DNA of 28,155 nucleotides from CAZLXG01 sp964563585 (GCA_964563585.1 CAZLXG010000028.1:1-28155), one strand, 5' to 3'; counted from the stretch's first letter, positions 8,139 to 16,232 are shown. Notes: generated by a model not told the origin, from the sequence alone. Program-made: numbers and translations.

Positions 8139-9708
8139 TTAGAGGTGAAGGGTAATAATTAATATTCATACGATTTAAAAAAGGTGTTTGATTTGCTAAG
8201 CGTAATTTAAAATTCTTCCAATCTCTGTTTTTTTGAGTTGTCCAACCAAGTTCAGAATAACAAATTGCCCTTGGAAATGCTAAATACTCCAATTCATCAA
8301 TATTGCTAATGGTTTCAGACCAAAGAGGAGCTTCAATACCTAAGATGTTTTCCATTGGAATACCTTCATATGCTTCTGGACTCCATAGGTAAGCTGTATC
8401 TATTGGAATGTATCCAGCCCAATTTAAACCATGTTTTGAGAGTTTATCATATTGCATATCTAAATACATTTTTTTTGCAGGTGACATGATGATTTTTGTT
8501 TTTTTGCTCACTGCTGTTTGTGCATTTTCTTTACTAGACCAGAATTGAGATATAGAAGTAGAATCTAAATTCGCTGTTACTACTTCGTCCCATCCAATCA
8601 TTTGTTTACCATATTTCTGGACAATTTTTTCTACTTTATTTACAAAATAGATATAATCGTTCTTTTTGGTAACATGACTTTCATCACCACCAATATGAAA
8701 ATAAGGTCCTGGAGAAAGTGCAGTTATTTCGCGAACTACATCATCAATAAAACTGTAAACTGTATCTTTTCGAGTATCTAAAGTGCTCAAACCAACCCTC
8801 ATTCCTTCATATAATTTTGGTGTTTTTCCATTTCCATTTAAAATTGGGTAGGAAACCGAAGCTGCATTGGTATGCCCAGGCATGTCAATTTCTGGAACAA
8901 TTATGATATGATTTGTTGCGGCATAATTCACAATTTTAGTATATTCTTCTTGCGAATAAAAACCACCCGATTCGCCGCCAACTTCTGTGCTTCCTCCAAT
9001 TTCAGTAAGCTTTGGCCATGATTTAATTTCGATACGCCATCCTTGGTCATCTGAAAGGTGTAAATGCAATACATTGTATTTATAATATGCCAAAACATCA
9101 ATATATTTTTTTACATCTTCAACATTAAAGAAATGACGAGCAACATCTAGCATTGCTCCTCGATATTTAAACTGAGGATTATCCAATATTTTTCCAGTAG
9201 AAATTACCCATGTTTTTGTTTCTGTAAGCGTATCATTACTTGTTTCAGGAATTATTTGTCGTAAAGTTTGAATGCCTCTAAATGCTCCTTCTGCGGTGTT
9301 AGAATTTAAAATTATTGAGTCTTGAGTAATATATAATTGGTAAGATTCAGACTTAACTAAATTAGTGTCATTTGATTGATTGATATATATAATAGTTTCC
9401 GTATTTGGAGTTTTATTTTCATTGACTTTTATCCCTAAATTGGTTTTAATTTTAATCTTGTCTGCTAAAAATAATCCAACTTCTTCAAAGCCTGCTGCTT
9501 TTGTAGAGGTGTATATAGCAGTATATTTATCTAATGCAAATCCGCTGTTAGTAGAAATTACATTTAAGGGTTTTGGAATAAAATTCTCTGTGGCTAAATC
9601 TGTTTTTGTAAAATTTATGATTCGCTTCTTTTTTTGTGTTGAGCAAGAAATGAAGGTAATTAGAAGAAGATAAGCTATTATACTTCTAGTTGCTATAATT
9701 TTTTTCAT
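8125..9708 (-). CDS. GH20 beta-N-acetylhexosaminidase lipoprotein
   Basis: This enzyme should remove terminal GlcNAc/GalNAc residues from glycans, chitooligosaccharides or peptidoglycan-derived sugars in the periplasm or at the cell surface. The N-terminus is a lipoprotein signal with lipobox FISC (Cys22). A GH20b domain (about 45-175) precedes the TIM barrel. GH20 landmarks are YRGAMLDVARHFF (182-194), HLHLSDDQGWRIEI (215-228), PEIDMPGHT (272-280) and HIGGDE (338-343), where D342 and E343 are the substrate-assisted catalytic pair. At 527 residues it is a compact form without C-terminal accessory domains, and its end (INYYPSPLIDWK) looks family-typical. It follows miaA by 33 bp on the same strand. 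Its stop codon falls within sequence shared with the downstream TolB fragment. Confidence 0.94.
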   Translation of the reverse strand: MKKIIATRSIIAYLLLITFISCSTQKKKRIINFTKTDLATENFIPKPLNVISTNSGFALDKYTAIYTSTKAAGFEEVGLFLADKIKIKTNLGIKVNENKTPNTETIIYINQSNDTNLVKSESYQLYITQDSIILNSNTAEGAFRGIQTLRQIIPETSNDTLTETKTWVISTGKILDNPQFKYRGAMLDVARHFFNVEDVKKYIDVLAYYKYNVLHLHLSDDQGWRIEIKSWPKLTEIGGSTEVGGESGGFYSQEEYTKIVNYAATNHIIIVPEIDMPGHTNAASVSYPILNGNGKTPKLYEGMRVGLSTLDTRKDTVYSFIDDVVREITALSPGPYFHIGGDESHVTKKNDYIYFVNKVEKIVQKYGKQMIGWDEVVTANLDSTSISQFWSSKENAQTAVSKKTKIIMSPAKKMYLDMQYDKLSKHGLNWAGYIPIDTAYLWSPEAYEGIPMENILGIEAPLWSETISNIDELEYLAFPRAICYSELGWTTQKNRDWKNFKLRLANQTPFLNRMNINYYPSPLIDWK

Positions 9709-9741
9709 ATTTTTAATTGAAATATATTTGAATGGTTAGAT

Positions 9742-10659
9742 TTATATTTTGAGTTCAATCGATTTAATAATTTCATCTATAGATATTAAATAATCAAACC
9801 ATAGTGTTTCTTCATTTCTGTTAAACCATGTAAGTTGACGTTTAGCAAATCGGCGTGTGTGTTTTTTAATTTCAGAAATGGAAAAATCTAAAGCCCATTC
9901 GTTATTTAAATATTTAAATAATTCTTTGTAACCAACCGTATTTAATGCATTTAATTGTTGATTAGAAAGAAGTGTTTTTACTTCATCTAACAAACCGTTT
10001 TGCATCATTATATCTACACGTTGATTTATGCGACTATAAATTGTTTCTCTTTCTGCTGTTAAACCAATGGTTACGGTTTTAAAGTTTCGTTGACTTTTTT
10101 CTTTATTTAAAAATGATGAGTATGGTTTGCCAGAACCAATACAAATTTCTAATGCTCTAATAACACGATGAGGGTTATCTATTGCAATCGTATTATACGA
10201 AACTTCGTCTAACTTTTTTAGTTTAACCTGAAGTGATTCTAAACCTTCATTTTCTAATTGAAAATTAAGAGTTTCTCGTATTTCTTTATCCACTTCAGGA
10301 AAATAATCTAATCCTTTTGTTACAGCATCTACATATAAACCAGAACCGCCAACCATTACAACTATACTCTGGTTTTTGAATAACTCATTTAGTTTTAAAA
10401 TAGCTTCTTTTTCGAAAGCACCAACATTATAGCTGTCATGTATAGATTTGTGATGTATAAAATGATGTTTTGCTTCTGCTAATTCGTCTGGAGTTGGGGC
10501 TGCTGTACCTATTTGCATTTCTCGAAAGAATTGACGTGAATCTACTGAAATTATTTCGGTTTTAAAATGTTGCGCTAGTTTTATACTTAACGCTGTTTTT
10601 CCGATTGCTGTTGGGCCAACAATGGATATGAGTGTTTTATGTGTATTTGTTGAATTAAT
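9742..10659 (-). CDS. miaA: tRNA dimethylallyltransferase, apparent ATT start
   Basis: MiaA transfers a dimethylallyl group to N6 of A37 in tRNAs reading UNN codons. The conserved P-loop GPTAIGKT and the motif DSRQFFREMQIGTAAP are both encoded, but the first ATG in frame (10516-10518) lies after the P-loop. It would give a 258-residue protein without the nucleotide-binding site. Upstream the frame is open to a TAA at 10663-10665. In this stretch there is no ATG, GTG or TTG in frame. The ATT at 10657-10659 gives MNSTNTHKTLISIVGPTAIG and a 305-residue protein, which is the expected family length and N-terminus. Other motifs include AKHHFIH, GGSGLYVDAV, NPHRVIRALE and the C-terminal TRRFAKRQLTWFN. 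The alternatives are an ATG-to-ATT sequence error or a recent start-codon mutation. Confidence 0.9.
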   Translation of the reverse strand: MNSTNTHKTLISIVGPTAIGKTALSIKLAQHFKTEIISVDSRQFFREMQIGTAAPTPDELAEAKHHFIHHKSIHDSYNVGAFEKEAILKLNELFKNQSIVVMVGGSGLYVDAVTKGLDYFPEVDKEIRETLNFQLENEGLESLQVKLKKLDEVSYNTIAIDNPHRVIRALEICIGSGKPYSSFLNKEKSQRNFKTVTIGLTAERETIYSRINQRVDIMMQNGLLDEVKTLLSNQQLNALNTVGYKELFKYLNNEWALDFSISEIKKHTRRFAKRQLTWFNRNEETLWFDYLISIDEIIKSIELKI

Positions 10660-10681
10660 TGTTTATTATTTTGTGCTGCTG

Positions 10682-10721
10682 TAAAGTTAGTTAAAAAGGT
10701 AAAAGATAAAAGATAAAAGAT
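10682..10721 (-). promoter_or_regulatory. Possible miaA promoter with heptamer tract
   Basis: Read on the minus strand, TAACTTTA (10682-10689) is a near match to TAnnTTTG. It would place the transcript start about 15-20 nt before the ATT start of miaA. Four tandem copies of a 7-mer (AAAAGAT on the plus strand, three perfect at 10701-10721 and one with a mismatch at 10694-10700) occupy the spacer and -33 region. The promoter call is weak. The tandem repeat itself is clear. Confidence 0.3.
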
Positions 10722-10780
10722 AATAAGTAAAAGTTGTGTTTTTTTTGCCACGAATCCCCGAATGTATAATTTTACTAATT

Positions 10781-10880
10781 GCTAACTGCGTTAGGGATTG
10801 AAGCATTTGTTGGAGCTCTTTTTTTTGTAAAAAAGCGACTGCTGAAAGCCCGACTTGAGTAAAGCGAGAGTAACGCCCAA
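10781..10880. repeat. Structured dispersed intergenic repeat
   Basis: The segment opens with GCGTTA (10788-10793) and closes with the complementary TAACGC (10871-10876). A T8/A6 hairpin lies near the middle (about 10819-10834), and GGG/CCC-containing motifs sit on either side. It is GC-richer than its surroundings. Motifs such as GCGTTAGGGATTGAAGC and AAAGCCCGACTTG match, from memory, a family of roughly 100-bp intergenic elements scattered through flavobacterial genomes. It carries no reading frame. It could be a non-autonomous transposable relic or a structured RNA element at the 3' end of the channel gene on the minus strand. Confidence 0.55.
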
Positions 10881-10881
10881 A

Positions 10882-11727
10882 TTAAAGATGTAATTTATGT
10901 CCGCATTCATGACAAAATTGTGCGTTATCTTTATGGTTTTCGGATAAACAATTTGCACAAGATTGTGAGTTTAGTTGTATGTTTTCTGTTTCATTATCTT
11001 TTTCTTCTTTGCGTTGCATAGTATATTCTGCCGATACAATTCCAGTTGGTACTGCAATGATTCCGTAACCCAAAATCATGACCATAGATGCGATTAATTG
11101 CCCTAATGGGGTTTGTGGTGCTATATCGCCATAGCCTACAGTTGTTAGTGTTACAATACACCAATATACACTTTTTGGAATGTTGTTAAAACCGTTTTCT
11201 TCACCTTCAATCATATACATAATGGTGCCTAAAATGATAGATATGATGATAACTGCAAATAGAAATACCGAGATTTTTGCACGACTTGCTTTTAAGGCTT
11301 TTAGTAAATTATTGGAGGCTCCTAAATAACGCGCTAGTTTTAAAATTCGGAATACTCGTAACAAACGTAGTGCTCGTAATGCTGCCAATGCATGTACACC
11401 ACCAAAACTTAACGATATGTATTTTGGTATGGTTGATAATAAATCGATAATGCCATAAAAACTTGTTATGTATTTAAGTGGTTTTTTTACGGTTATTATT
11501 CGTGCAAAATATTCGATGGTAAATAAAATAGTGATTACCCATTCTGAAATATTTAGAATATCATGGTATTGGGTATCTATACCTTTTACACTTTCTAGCA
11601 TTACTAAAATGATACTTGCTAGAATTACAATGAGTAAAACCACATCAAACAGCTTTCCTGCTGGTGTATCGGCTTCATAAATAATTTCATGAAGTTTGGT
11701 TTTCCAATTTTTGTTTTGGTTACTCAT
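10882..11727 (-). CDS. Voltage-gated-type K+ channel with C-terminal zinc ribbon
   Basis: This is an inner-membrane channel subunit with six transmembrane segments. S1 is at about residues 27-45, S2 at 60-80, and S3 around 90-105. S4 carries regularly spaced arginines (RALRLLRVFRILKLARYLG, 118-136), S5 is at 152-172, then comes the pore loop, and S6 is at 208-232. The selectivity filter TTVGYGD (195-201) marks K+ selectivity. After S6 there is a short charged linker and a four-cysteine zinc ribbon (C257, C260, C272, C275; CxxC...CxxC). This replaces the RCK/TrkA-N or cyclic-nucleotide domains often found there. The start is the ATG giving MSNQNKNWKTKL. It lies 24 bp after the DUF3857 gene and is probably in the same transcript. 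Confidence 0.93.
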   Translation of the reverse strand: MSNQNKNWKTKLHEIIYEADTPAGKLFDVVLLIVILASIILVMLESVKGIDTQYHDILNISEWVITILFTIEYFARIITVKKPLKYITSFYGIIDLLSTIPKYISLSFGGVHALAALRALRLLRVFRILKLARYLGASNNLLKALKASRAKISVFLFAVIIISIILGTIMYMIEGEENGFNNIPKSVYWCIVTLTTVGYGDIAPQTPLGQLIASMVMILGYGIIAVPTGIVSAEYTMQRKEEKDNETENIQLNSQSCANCLSENHKDNAQFCHECGHKLHL

Positions 11728-11751
11728 TTGGTAAAAGTAGTAAAATATTGA

Positions 11752-13710
11752 TTATTTTTTCTTTAACAATATAAGTGAGTTTGTTTGAATATCTACAATT
11801 TTACTCATAAACTCTTTTAAATAGGGGTAATATTCTGGATCATAAATTGAATCTTTAAAATTAATTTTTAAAACTAATTGAATGAAATCACCTTGAACTA
11901 CTGACGAAAAAAGAATGCTTCCTTTATTATTAGGTAAGGTTAAATTTAAGTCTGTTGGTTTTTCTATAATGCTGTAAGCATCACCAAAATTAAGTTTGAG
12001 CACATAAAAAAAGCTGCTTTTGTATCCAAAATCAATAGGATATGTCCTGTCTTGCAGTTTAAATGGATTTTCTTTTAAAAACGTGATAAAAAATGGATTT
12101 AAATAAATGTTGTCTCCTGTTTCATCTGAGCTATATAGGATATTATAGTTTTCTAAAAACTGATTACTTGTTATGTCTTTACTAATAACTTCATGATTTG
12201 TTATTTCAATATTTGGATAAGAGTTTTCAAGGTCATCTATATAAGAGTCTGGATTTGGGTAATACCTCTTTTTTGAGCTTAAAGCACGATACCCTGTTGT
12301 TTTAGAGTTTATAATTCCTGTAATATTTTCATTTTCGTCAATACTCAACTCAGCTTTATATTGCACTGTTGATGCTATGTTTGGAACAATATCAATCCAT
12401 TTACTCCCATTATTAAAATCCATAAGTCTACCATAACCATTTAAACATCTAAATGGAAGGTTTCCAAAACTTAAATATATATCTGTAGCATCTAATAAAT
12501 AGGTTTTATTGTTTATTGTTGCTTGTACAATGAGGTAATTAAAATCTGAAATTACTGGGTATATTTTTGTAGGAAAACCATTGCCTCTAGTTGATAATAG
12601 AACAGAATTCACATTGATACCAGATTCTTTTAATAAATTATGAAGCAAAATATTTATTGATGATACATTACCTGATTTATTTTTTATTAAATCTTTAACA
12701 GATACATCTTTAAAAATTCTATATTCTTCATTCCATACATAATTGTCTTGCACGTGTTTAAATATTGCTTGCGCTTTTTTTAATGTATCTTGTTGGTTAG
12801 TAATTTCTGTACTTAATATTTTTTCAGCATCTACTTTTTTTCTAAGTTGTTTACCTATATCTCCGTTTGTTTTAAAATCTTTGTCAGTATATTTCCATGT
12901 TTTAGTGTAGTTTTTTATAGTACCATCAAAACCCTTATAGGTTTTTAATTCGTATTCAATTCTTGCCAAATAATTTTTTTTACTTGTCATATAATCTTCT
13001 TCAATAAAAGCGGGAATATTTTCCATTGCATAAATACTATTTGTACAATCACAGGAGCCACCATTAAAAGCTATAAGACAATATCTTTCTAATTCGTGTT
13101 CATTTATTGATAGTTTTTTACCGCCAACAAGTTTTATGTTATAGTCATAAATAGCAGGAACACTAGTCCTGTATTCGCTATATAAAGTGGGAATTTCATC
13201 TTGAAACCACCAACCTTTATATTTAAACATAAATGGAGAAATTATTGTATAGCTATAAGTAATCACAGAGCCTTCTTTAATGTTTGGGAGTGTAAATTTT
13301 ACAAGCGTGTGGTTTTCATCATATTTTTCTCTAAAAATATTTGCTTTTTTTAATTTTGTTTTAGTTACTACTTCATTCTCTAAATTATGTGTTGTAGCTA
13401 TAATTTTTTCAATTTTCTCTTTATTGTTCTTAGTAATATATAAATGAATAGAAGTAGTAGCTTCATTAAAGCCTTCTTTATTAAAAATTTTAATCTTGCG
13501 TTTTATCTCAGTTTTTAGTACAAAATCTTTTTTGTCAAAATAACTATTTCCTTGTTCATAAATAACTAAAGCGTTTGCAGTAGAATCTTTTTCGTAAGTA
13601 TTTATTTCAAGATCATTACGCGTAACTTTAAAATCTTTTGAATTAAAACTTGTTTGTGCATATATAAGTATGTTACATAATAGCAGCAAAATAAAAATAT
13701 ATTTTTTCAT
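11752..13710 (-). CDS. Exported DUF3857/transglutaminase-like protein, Cys lost
   Basis: The protein has 652 residues and a Sec signal peptide (MKKYIFILLLLCNILIYA, cleavage probably before QTSF). Residues about 40-230 form a DUF3857 domain (EGSVITYSYTIISPF is characteristic). Residues about 305-415 form a transglutaminase-like domain, and the C-terminal part is beta-rich. Where transglutaminase-like enzymes carry G-x-C, this protein reads KSGNVSSINILL (345-356), so the nucleophilic cysteine is replaced, apparently by V349. The LDATD segment (406-410) that holds the acidic residue is kept. It is therefore probably a non-catalytic, periplasmic or surface protein. Its start overlaps the stop of the exonuclease gene (ATGA), indicating translational coupling. 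The cellular role is unknown. Confidence 0.88.
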   Translation of the reverse strand: MKKYIFILLLLCNILIYAQTSFNSKDFKVTRNDLEINTYEKDSTANALVIYEQGNSYFDKKDFVLKTEIKRKIKIFNKEGFNEATTSIHLYITKNNKEKIEKIIATTHNLENEVVTKTKLKKANIFREKYDENHTLVKFTLPNIKEGSVITYSYTIISPFMFKYKGWWFQDEIPTLYSEYRTSVPAIYDYNIKLVGGKKLSINEHELERYCLIAFNGGSCDCTNSIYAMENIPAFIEEDYMTSKKNYLARIEYELKTYKGFDGTIKNYTKTWKYTDKDFKTNGDIGKQLRKKVDAEKILSTEITNQQDTLKKAQAIFKHVQDNYVWNEEYRIFKDVSVKDLIKNKSGNVSSINILLHNLLKESGINVNSVLLSTRGNGFPTKIYPVISDFNYLIVQATINNKTYLLDATDIYLSFGNLPFRCLNGYGRLMDFNNGSKWIDIVPNIASTVQYKAELSIDENENITGIINSKTTGYRALSSKKRYYPNPDSYIDDLENSYPNIEITNHEVISKDITSNQFLENYNILYSSDETGDNIYLNPFFITFLKENPFKLQDRTYPIDFGYKSSFFYVLKLNFGDAYSIIEKPTDLNLTLPNNKGSILFSSVVQGDFIQLVLKINFKDSIYDPEYYPYLKEFMSKIVDIQTNSLILLKKK

Positions 13711-15077
13711 ATTTTATTAAATTGAATTACTTTAAGTTTTTTGTTTTTTCTTAAATAATTTTGAATAATGTGCTGAGTATCTCTGTTGTTTTCCATTGGA
13801 GTTATAATAGATTGCAAAACTTCAATATTATTTATTTGATAGTTTAAATTGAAAAACCCTAAACCTTTAAAAACCCCATCTTCAATTAGTATAGCACTGC
13901 GTTCATCAATTTCTCGACCTCTGTCTATAATCACCATATTTTTGTTTTTATAGCTGTTTTTATTGATTAATGCTTCAACACGTTTGTTATAAAATTCAGG
14001 CAATTCCTTTTCAATACAAGCACCTTCACATGTTTTAATATCGTAATTAAAACAGCTGGTTTTTGTTTTATATAAACCCGTGAGTTTTTGACAAAGTTTA
14101 TAGTCTCCTACAGCTCTTTCTATAAAGCTTTTACCACTTTGTTTATTGCTAAATGTTGTAATTGGATGTTTTCTTCCATCAACCAAATCAATTTTTAAAT
14201 TAATATAGTTGTTTTCATCTTTAAAACTATAAAGCGCATGCGTGAAAACTGCACGCTTTAAAGCATGATTAAATTTAGGTCTGTTACGTTTTATTTCTTC
14301 ACTTTCTTTTAATAACGCCACTAATTCACTGCCAGTTGCTTCATAGGTTACCGAGGCAACATGTAGTTGTATTCTTTTTGATTTTTGATTGGTATTTGTG
14401 AAATGCTGATTAATGCGTTTTTTTATGTTGTTACTTTTTCCAATATAAATAATATCGCCATTAGCATTATGTATATAGTAAACACCAGTAATTTCTGGAA
14501 GTGACTCTAAAATATCTAAATGCCTTGGTTCTAGTTGACGTTTCGGGTTTAACTTGATAGATTCTTGAATAATAGTTTTAGTTGTGTCTTTATCCAAAAG
14601 CATTTTAAACAACTTTACGGTTGCTAGTGCATCACCAGAAGCACGATGTCTATCGGTTACAGGAATACCTAACGAACGCACTAATTTACCTAAACTGTAA
14701 GATGGTTGGTCTGGAATTAAATTTTTAGATAATTCAACAGTGCAAAGCGTTTTACGTTCAAACTCAAAACCAAGTCTTTTAAATTCGGTTTTTAAAATCC
14801 GATTATCAAATTGCGCATTGTGTGCAACAACAATACAGTCTTCGGTGATTTCTACAATGCGTTTAGCAACCTCATAAAACTTTGGTGCATGTATAAGCAT
14901 ACTACTATTTATGCCTGTGAGATTTACCACAAAAGGTTGTATATCGCGTTCCGGATTTACTAAACTTATAAATTGGTCAACAACTTCATGCCCATCAAAT
15001 TTATAGATAGCAATTTCGGTAATACCTTCTTCATTGTATTTTCCTCCAGTGGTTTCTATGTCGAGTATAGCGTAAAT
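13707..15077 (-). CDS. DnaQ-like 3'-5' exonuclease fused to GIY-YIG domain, apparent ATT start
   Basis: The protein joins a DEDDh exonuclease to a UvrC/Cho-type GIY-YIG endonuclease domain, an architecture known in Bacteroidetes and thought to act in DNA repair. From an ATT at 15075-15077 the product is 456 residues and begins MYAILDIETTGGKYNEEG. ExoI residues are D6 and E8, ExoII is HNAQFD (86-91) and ExoIII is H144 to D149 in HRASGD. The GIY-YIG domain starts at GVYYI (198-202) with YIG at 211-213 and R221 after it. The first standard start codon in frame (GTG at 14930) would remove ExoI and cannot give an active enzyme. Between the upstream TAA and ExoI there is no ATG, GTG or TTG. It starts 9 nt after the yggS stop, in the same frame. 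Confidence 0.9.
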   Translation of the reverse strand: MYAILDIETTGGKYNEEGITEIAIYKFDGHEVVDQFISLVNPERDIQPFVVNLTGINSSMLIHAPKFYEVAKRIVEITEDCIVVAHNAQFDNRILKTEFKRLGFEFERKTLCTVELSKNLIPDQPSYSLGKLVRSLGIPVTDRHRASGDALATVKLFKMLLDKDTTKTIIQESIKLNPKRQLEPRHLDILESLPEITGVYYIHNANGDIIYIGKSNNIKKRINQHFTNTNQKSKRIQLHVASVTYEATGSELVALLKESEEIKRNRPKFNHALKRAVFTHALYSFKDENNYINLKIDLVDGRKHPITTFSNKQSGKSFIERAVGDYKLCQKLTGLYKTKTSCFNYDIKTCEGACIEKELPEFYNKRVEALINKNSYKNKNMVIIDRGREIDERSAILIEDGVFKGLGFFNLNYQINNIEVLQSIITPMENNRDTQHIIQNYLRKNKKLKVIQFNKI

Positions 15078-15086
15078 ATCGTGTCT

Positions 15087-15749
15087 TTAAATTGAATAAT
15101 TGCGTCTTCCAAATATACTGCTTCCAACACGAACCATGTTGCTTCCACAATCAATAGCTAATTGATAGTCGCCACTCATTCCCATACTTAAAGTTGTTAG
15201 TTGTTTGTGGCTAGAAACTAGTTTATTGAAAGTTTGTTTTAAGTAATTAAATTCTGATTTAATTTGACTTTTATTATCTATAAAAGTTGACATGCCCATT
15301 AAACCAACAACGTTAATATTCTTTAATTCTGAAAATTCTTCAGATTGTAGTACAGTAGAAGCTTCGCTTGAAGTCATTCCAAATTTCGATTCTTCTGAAG
15401 CTATTTTTATTTGAAGTAAACAATCAATAATTCTATCTTGTTTTTTTGCTTGTTTGTTAATCTCTTTTAATAGTTTTAAGTTATCCACACCATGAATTAA
15501 ACTTACAAAACTCGCCATGTATTTCACTTTGTTGCGTTGTACATGCCCAATCATATGCCACACAATATCTTTTGGCATTTGTTTATGTTTATCAACCATT
15601 TCTTGAATCTTGTTTTCTCCAAAAATGCGTTGACCAGCATTATATGCTTCCATTAAATCTGAAATAGGTTTTGTTTTAGAAACCGCAACTAATGTAACGT
15701 GTTCTGGAAGCGATGATTTAATTTTTTCAAGATTTTGTTGTATACTCAT
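15087..15749 (-). CDS. yggS: YggS-family PLP homeostasis protein
   Basis: This is a cytosolic pyridoxal-phosphate-binding protein of the YggS/PLPBP family, which buffers PLP and affects amino-acid metabolism without a known catalytic reaction. The PLP lysine is K25 in LVAVSKTKP, followed by the family motif FGENKIQEMVDK and WHMIGHVQRNKVK. The C-terminal phosphate-binding region includes LSMGMSGDYQLAID and VRVGSSIFGRR. At 220 residues it has the usual length with an alanine-racemase-like TIM barrel fold. The ATG directly abuts the stop of the DinB-like gene (TAA then ATG), so the two are translationally linked. Its stop codon is followed in the same frame by the exonuclease coding sequence. 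Confidence 0.95.
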   Translation of the reverse strand: MSIQQNLEKIKSSLPEHVTLVAVSKTKPISDLMEAYNAGQRIFGENKIQEMVDKHKQMPKDIVWHMIGHVQRNKVKYMASFVSLIHGVDNLKLLKEINKQAKKQDRIIDCLLQIKIASEESKFGMTSSEASTVLQSEEFSELKNINVVGLMGMSTFIDNKSQIKSEFNYLKQTFNKLVSSHKQLTTLSMGMSGDYQLAIDCGSNMVRVGSSIFGRRNYSI

Positions 15750-16232
15750 TTAGTCCCAAATTTGAGGTCTTGCAATGTTTGCTGTCCGTAAATAATCTAG
15801 CATTTGCCCTGTATGTACAGATTCATGATACGCAATACGATTTAAATAATTACCTAATGTTTTTTCTTGACCAACTTCTGACCTAATAATTTTAATAGTT
15901 TCTAAATCAGAAGGCTCTAAATTCTTAATCATTTCTAGAAAGTTATTTCTATGTTTTTCAGCTAATGTTAATTCATTATTGACATTTGAGTATTCTAAAC
16001 CTTTCCAAGGCGATTCATATTCCCCAAGGTTTCCTCTATTATCAACTATTTTATGAAATAAATGTTCTCCTTCTAAAACGTGTCTAATCATTTCTATAAT
16101 TGAAAAAGCTTTTGAATCTGGTTTCCAATGCAATTGCTCTTCAGGAATGCTTTTCCAAAGTTTTATACTTCTTCTTCTAATTTCAGAAAAATTAAGTAAA
16201 ATAAGATCTATAGCATTCATATTAAAACTCAT
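15750..16232 (-). CDS. DinB-like putative metal-dependent four-helix protein
   Basis: The protein belongs to the DinB/DUF664-like superfamily of four-helix-bundle proteins that bind a divalent metal through three histidines. The expected ligands are H51 (MIRHVLEGEH) and H136 and H140 (AYHESVHTGQ). DinB relatives include thiol-dependent hydrolases and transferases, but no substrate can be read from this sequence. It has 160 residues from the ATG at 16232, overlapping the end of the DUF1015 gene by 11 bp. An alternative ATG at 16220, 1 nt after that gene's stop, would give 156 residues starting MNAIDLILLN. I cannot decide between them. It is flanked without gaps by DUF1015 and yggS in a compact minus-strand cluster. 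Confidence 0.85.
   Translation of the reverse strand: MSFNMNAIDLILLNFSEIRRRSIKLWKSIPEEQLHWKPDSKAFSIIEMIRHVLEGEHLFHKIVDNRGNLGEYESPWKGLEYSNVNNELTLAEKHRNNFLEMIKNLEPSDLETIKIIRSEVGQEKTLGNYLNRIAYHESVHTGQMLDYLRTANIARPQIWD

Noticed and set aside
9742..10518. A 258-residue miaA starting at the ATG at 10518
   Set aside because: This start would discard the P-loop GPTAIGKT and the DSRQFF segment, which are intact in frame just upstream.
13707..14930. A 407-residue exonuclease starting at GTG 14930
   Set aside because: It would lack the DIE motif of ExoI, which is encoded in frame upstream with full family similarity.
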